This document shows, piece by piece, positions 60,396-64,000 of a DNA stretch of 64,000 bases. The stretch lies in the NCBI RefSeq assembly GCF_000002865.3, contig NW_001865062.1, forward strand, positions 271,921-335,920, given 5' to 3'. The DNA comes from Monosiga brevicollis MX1. Its lineage: Eukaryota; Opisthokonta; Choanoflagellata; Craspedida; Salpingoecidae. Below the pieces are notes generated by a model. That model searched no databases and was not told the origin of the DNA. It was given only the letters and a program-made list of their open reading frames with translations. Both the position numbers and the translations under genes were made by a program. Every line of letters begins with the position of its first letter. The stretch's first letter is position 1.

Positions 60396-61945
60396 TTAGA
60401 GATTAAGGTCGTCATCGTCCGAGGCAAACAGCTCAGCTTCGGCCCGCGCATCCTATGGCCATCATGCGCACCAGGATGGATCAAGAGTCAGAAATGCAGC
60501 AACACGAGCTGATAAACACACACGCACACACGAACACATCGGCACGAACACATCGACACAAATACACACACCTCGTCCTCTGTGTTGGTGGTCGGCTTCT
60601 GGGTAGCTGGTGGTGGCACCGTAGAGGCTGACTGTGACGCCGTGACCTCCGATGCCGGCTCTTGAACTCGGGATTTTTGGGCCTCTGGAACCTCAGGCTG
60701 CGTCACAACCGCAGCTGCAGAGGACTCTGCTGCCTGAGGCGTGGGCTTGGCAGCTTGAGCATCAGACACTGGAGCAGACGAGTTCCCTGCTGATTCAGGT
60801 GTCACCTTGGCCGTTTTGGCTGGAGGTGCTGCTGTGTCTGCGTCAGGATGCCAAAGCCAGCGGGTCGATCAGCGACACTGATGCTTTTCCTTTTGAATCG
60901 GTCTGAAGCGCACCTGCCACGTACCAGCTTTGGCAGAATGGGCGGTGGGGGCCACTGTGGTGTTGGCCATGGCCTTTTTATCCAGAGCTGACTGGAGGAT
61001 GAACGAGATGGCGGGACTGGTGGTCAGCTCCAGAGGCGAAGTGCCACGCCACTGCAGGGTCGGGTCGGCTCCATGCTTCAAAAGGAGGGCGGCCAGGTCT
61101 GGTTTATTGTGTTTGCATGCATAGTGCAGGGCTGGTGTGCATTTATTCGTCCACACAACAAGTCCAAGGTCCGACTGAAGTGAGCGAGGGCGAGAAACTG
61201 GATGCCGAGGACAGGGGTGCATGTCAAAGCAGACCTGTCCAATGTGTATCGGCCGTGTGTGCGCGGGTGTCTATATTCCATGGGAATCGGGCATCACAAG
61301 GCGTCCAGCTGATGAGCAAGAATGTGAGGGCGTGACAAGGTTAGGGCCAACTTGCGAAACAAGGTACCTGGATGAACGCCGGCATCCAGCAAATAGGAGA
61401 CGGTGTCCAGGTTGCTGAGATAGGCAGCAGCCTTGATGGCAGTCTAATCACACACACCCAAGATATACGCACGCGCGCACGCACGGATGAGCAGGCCACC
61501 ACTGGCCCGACATGTAGCAGAGGCAGGTCCTGTTGCTGGCAAGCACTGAGCTGCATGGTGCGCTTCAAACTGAGCGCGAGCGGGGTGTGGGGCAGCTTAC
61601 ATTCTACCAGGAGACATGGGACACGTTGTGAGACAAATTCGTATGCGTGCGCCCATGAGGGTAGCAGCGCGCGTACGGGACATCGGTGGGACATACATAG
61701 TGACCCAGTTCGAGCTGGAAGACGCTGGGGTTGGCGTCGTGCAGCTCCTTCAGGCGTCCAATGTCGGATTGCTCGAGTGCGCTCCACAACCTGGATTCAC
61801 AACACCGTGCACCGACTTGAGCCAGAGGGCGTCGTGTGGAGGAAACACCCCACCCTTGAAAAAAAAAAAACAGCAACTTCTCCCACAATTCTGCAGTAAC
61901 CTACGTGCGAGCCTGGTCCCTGAGTTGATCGTCGTTTGCCAGCAT
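60396..61945 (-). CDS. Ankyrin-repeat protein
   Basis: Exons: 61905-61945, 61697-61790, 61512-61595, 61368-61443, about 60925-61174, 60572-60837, 60396-60452. The start MLANDDQLRDQAR leads into ankyrin-like helices (LWSALEQSDIGRLKELHDAN, TAIKAAAYLSNLDTVSYLLDAG) and one clear repeat (TPALHYACKHNKPDLAALLLKHGAD), then a half repeat (TSPLELTTSPAISFILQSAL). The remainder is a disordered Ala/Pro/Ser/Thr-rich tail ending in an acidic stretch (EAELFASDDDDLNL). No enzymatic domain is seen; ankyrin proteins usually act as protein-binding modules. The exon 4/5 junction near 61174 is out of phase with the obvious acceptor, so that edge is uncertain. I cannot name an orthologue. Confidence 0.7.
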
Positions 61946-61981
61946 GGCGATGGTGCCAGCGTATCATGTGAAAAAAACTCT

Positions 61982-62124
<143 letters not shown>

Positions 62125-62139
62125 GAAAGCACGCAGGTG

Positions 62140-62150
62140 AGAAAAAAAAA
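62140..62150 (-). terminator. RNA polymerase III T-run terminator
   Basis: On the minus strand a run of nine T residues begins only a few bases after the discriminator base of the tRNA gene, as expected for a Pol III transcript end. Confidence 0.75.
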
Positions 62151-62155
62151 GATGA

Positions 62156-62264
62156 TATGCCGGGCGAGAATCGAATTCGCTAATGGAGGACGTTCAAGTG
62201 AACGTTTCCAGTCCTCGCGCCTCAACTTTGGAAGAGTTACATGCTACCATTACACCACCGGCAC
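62156..62264 (-). tRNA. trnG-UCC: tRNA-Gly(UCC) with about 38-nt insert in the T arm
   Basis: On the minus strand the ends form a 7-bp acceptor stem (GTGCCGG with CCGGCAT, first pair G-U). U8-G9 follow, then a D arm (GTGTAATGGTAGCAT) containing an A box (TGGTGTAATGG). The anticodon arm is TAACT-CTTCCAA-AGTTG, with U33 and anticodon UCC at 34-36, then a 4-nt variable loop (AGGC). The T stem 5' strand GCGAG pairs perfectly with CTCGC, but about 38 nt lie between GCGAG and the T loop TTCGATT. The insert can fold on itself: GAGGAC with GTCCTC, and GTTC-ACTT-GAAC inside. GCGA is repeated at both edges. Without the insert the tRNA is fully normal. A T9 terminator follows. There is no intron at the usual 37/38 site. 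It is either a non-canonical intron or an interrupted, non-functional copy. Confidence 0.75.
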
Positions 62265-63642
62265 TGAGACGAGCTGTTTCTAGCTGACAGTATTCGGAAG
62301 TAATTTTGTATATAAAACATTAAAAAAGCAGACATTTTCGGTGTGTTGTTGTCATCATTATTCTCTCTGACAATTCGTCTCTCTCTCCCTCTCACTCCTC
62401 TCTCTCTTTTCCCTCATTCTCGCCTCTCTTCTCCCTCTGCTCTACCTTCTCTCTCTTTGTTGTGGGTCTCTGACTCAACTGTCCGTCGTGTCGCGGGCTG
62501 CAAGAATGGAATCTTGGTGATGGCGCCAGAGTGTAAACCCACAACAACTGACCAAATGATTCTGGTAGTGATCTGGACAATGCATCGGTGCCAAAACCCA
62601 ACACTCGAGTATGAGCCGTTTTTCCGGTCTGAGGGGTGACCTCTTTTCACTCATTCGTTCACGTCAGCGCTGTCGTCAAACACTGCGCTCCTCCCCTCAC
62701 CTTTACCTTCCTTGCACATATTTGAGCTTCATCCCAACCTCGATCTTCCCCGGAGGCCCAACGCACGCCATGCCAGACGCCCCCACACCCGAATCATCAA
62801 AGGCGATCTTGTCCCGCGCCCATGAACCTTGCTCTAACTTTATCTCTGCGTTGTTACTTCATCCCAACCTCAATCCTTCCCCCGGACGCCCGACGCACGC
62901 CATGCCAAGGTGATCGCTCTACCCAACCCCGAACATCTGGCGCACATTGGTATCACGTGCGCTGGGCCATCAAAACTCCCTTTTGTACTTTCTTGTTTTG
63001 TGTGTGTGTGTTACACAAATGCGGCGCACCCAACCATTGATCAACGAAACCAAACCAATAAGGCACATTCGCGACCAAGTTCAATCTAATCCAAACCGTG
63101 ACACATTCATCAGGCCAGACACAGTCGTGTCATAAGTGCTCCTCCTCAGTGGGCAAGGCACAACAAATCCAAAGAATAGAAAAAAAAATTACTGATGTTC
63201 TGCCTCATTGCTCCTTCTTTGACGACAGCAAAGACGACTTGATCTCAGTGCCACGTGAGTCATTTCATCAACCGCCAACTTCGCGACTTCGCTACCACCT
63301 ACAATCGTTGCGAAAATGCAGCATATGCCCAACCGCACCCATACACTACACAGGCCAGCCCACACGTGCCATCTCAAATCCCATCCAACCAAACCTTCAG
63401 CCACAACATCCGTCCGCCCCAATGTCCCCGTCCACCACGGCAAAAGGGACTCCAGGCCCAGCCATCGCCCGAATCGTCCGGCGGTGCGCGCACTGACACC
63501 CTGCCCCTGCCGACCTGACGGGCGGGTGAGTGACGTCCTACATGAGTGAGCCACGGAGGTTTGGCTGTATCGGTAGCGCGGCGAGAGGAGCTCCCCTCTC
63601 TCTGATCACCACCATCAGAAAAAAAATAGATTGTACCACAGG

Positions 63643-63734
<92 letters not shown>

Positions 63735-64000
63735 CCGGACCAGACCCGCCAACACGCCACACCACACCTGACGTTTTCGCGACCCCCGTGGTAACAACAC
63801 ACCAGAGCACAACCCTCCAACAATCATCACACATGCACCCGAGCCGAGCTCCCCCCTCCCCTCCGCGACCCAAGACCACCAGCCCCGCACGTCATTGAAT
63901 TCATCCGCCGCTCGGCATTTTTTTCCTTCTCCACACCTGGGCCACCACCCGGCACAGTCCTCTTCTCTCTCTCCCCCAACCTCTTTCCCCCGCCTTTTCG
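62265..64000. repeat. Right-end region with repeats, no supported gene
   Basis: A CT/CTC-rich stretch lies at 62360-62460. Two copies of an imperfect about 47-base segment (CTTCATCCCAACCTC...CGCACGCCATGCC) start at about 62728 and 62859. CA-rich sequence runs to 63500, and (CT)n covers about 63648-63729. Open frames are short or repeat-derived. Part may be 5' sequence of a gene beyond 64000. Confidence 0.6.

Overview
The window is nuclear DNA of an intron-dense, moderately GC-rich unicellular eukaryote. Almost every protein gene is cut into short exons (often 50-250 nt) by small GT-AG introns with gtacgt/gtaagt/gtgcgt-like donors and cag/tag acceptors. Intergenic DNA is full of CT, CA and GA microsatellites. 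The gene set (UVSSA, TCF25, a CLC-6/7 type exchanger, VAP, BRE1, MOZART, DHDDS, a PP1 glycogen-targeting subunit, a bZIP factor, a claudin-like four-TM protein) fits a holozoan. A choanoflagellate such as Monosiga is my best guess, but this is inference, not proof. Position 1 looks like a contig edge (A run, then a C run).

Layout. 1-2188 (-): TYW4/LCMT2, running off the left edge. 2678-6505 (+): UVSSA. 6922-7057 (-): terminal exon of an unknown membrane protein. 8094-11597 (+): PX + CCHC knuckle + SAM protein related to ZCCHC2/ZCCHC14. 12381-13989 (-): sugar-nucleotidyltransferase. 14493-14960 (+): MOZART-like microprotein. 15249-18772 (-): a 17-exon gene joining an NMT1/THI5-like (Ca3427-type) solute-binding domain to a SAM-dependent methyltransferase. 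19907-21975 (-): dehydrodolichyl diphosphate synthase. 22878-24552 (-): unknown protein. 25502-27208 (-): CBM21 glycogen-targeting PP1 subunit. 29295-30629 (+): four-TM protein. 33454-35611 (+): bZIP factor. 36001-40279 (-): TCF25. 42006-43809 (+): HAD hydrolase. 44883-46511 (-): VAP. 47771-52399 (+): CLC Cl-/H+ exchanger. 53025-57679 (-): BRE1 E3 ligase. 58466-59396 (-): COX4. 60396-61945 (-): ankyrin-repeat protein. 62156-62264 (-): tRNA-Gly(UCC) with an odd insert. The remainder to 64000 is repeats and non-coding DNA.

The genes are unrelated housekeeping functions with no operon-like organisation. Gene models were built by eye from splice signals and reading phase. Where I say phases close, every exon joins in frame from ATG to stop; elsewhere junctions are approximate and single-base errors are possible.

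The two observations most worth following are the tRNA-Gly gene whose T arm is split by about 38 nt of hairpin-forming sequence, and the solute-binding-domain/methyltransferase fusion, whose 17 exons close in frame over 580 codons.
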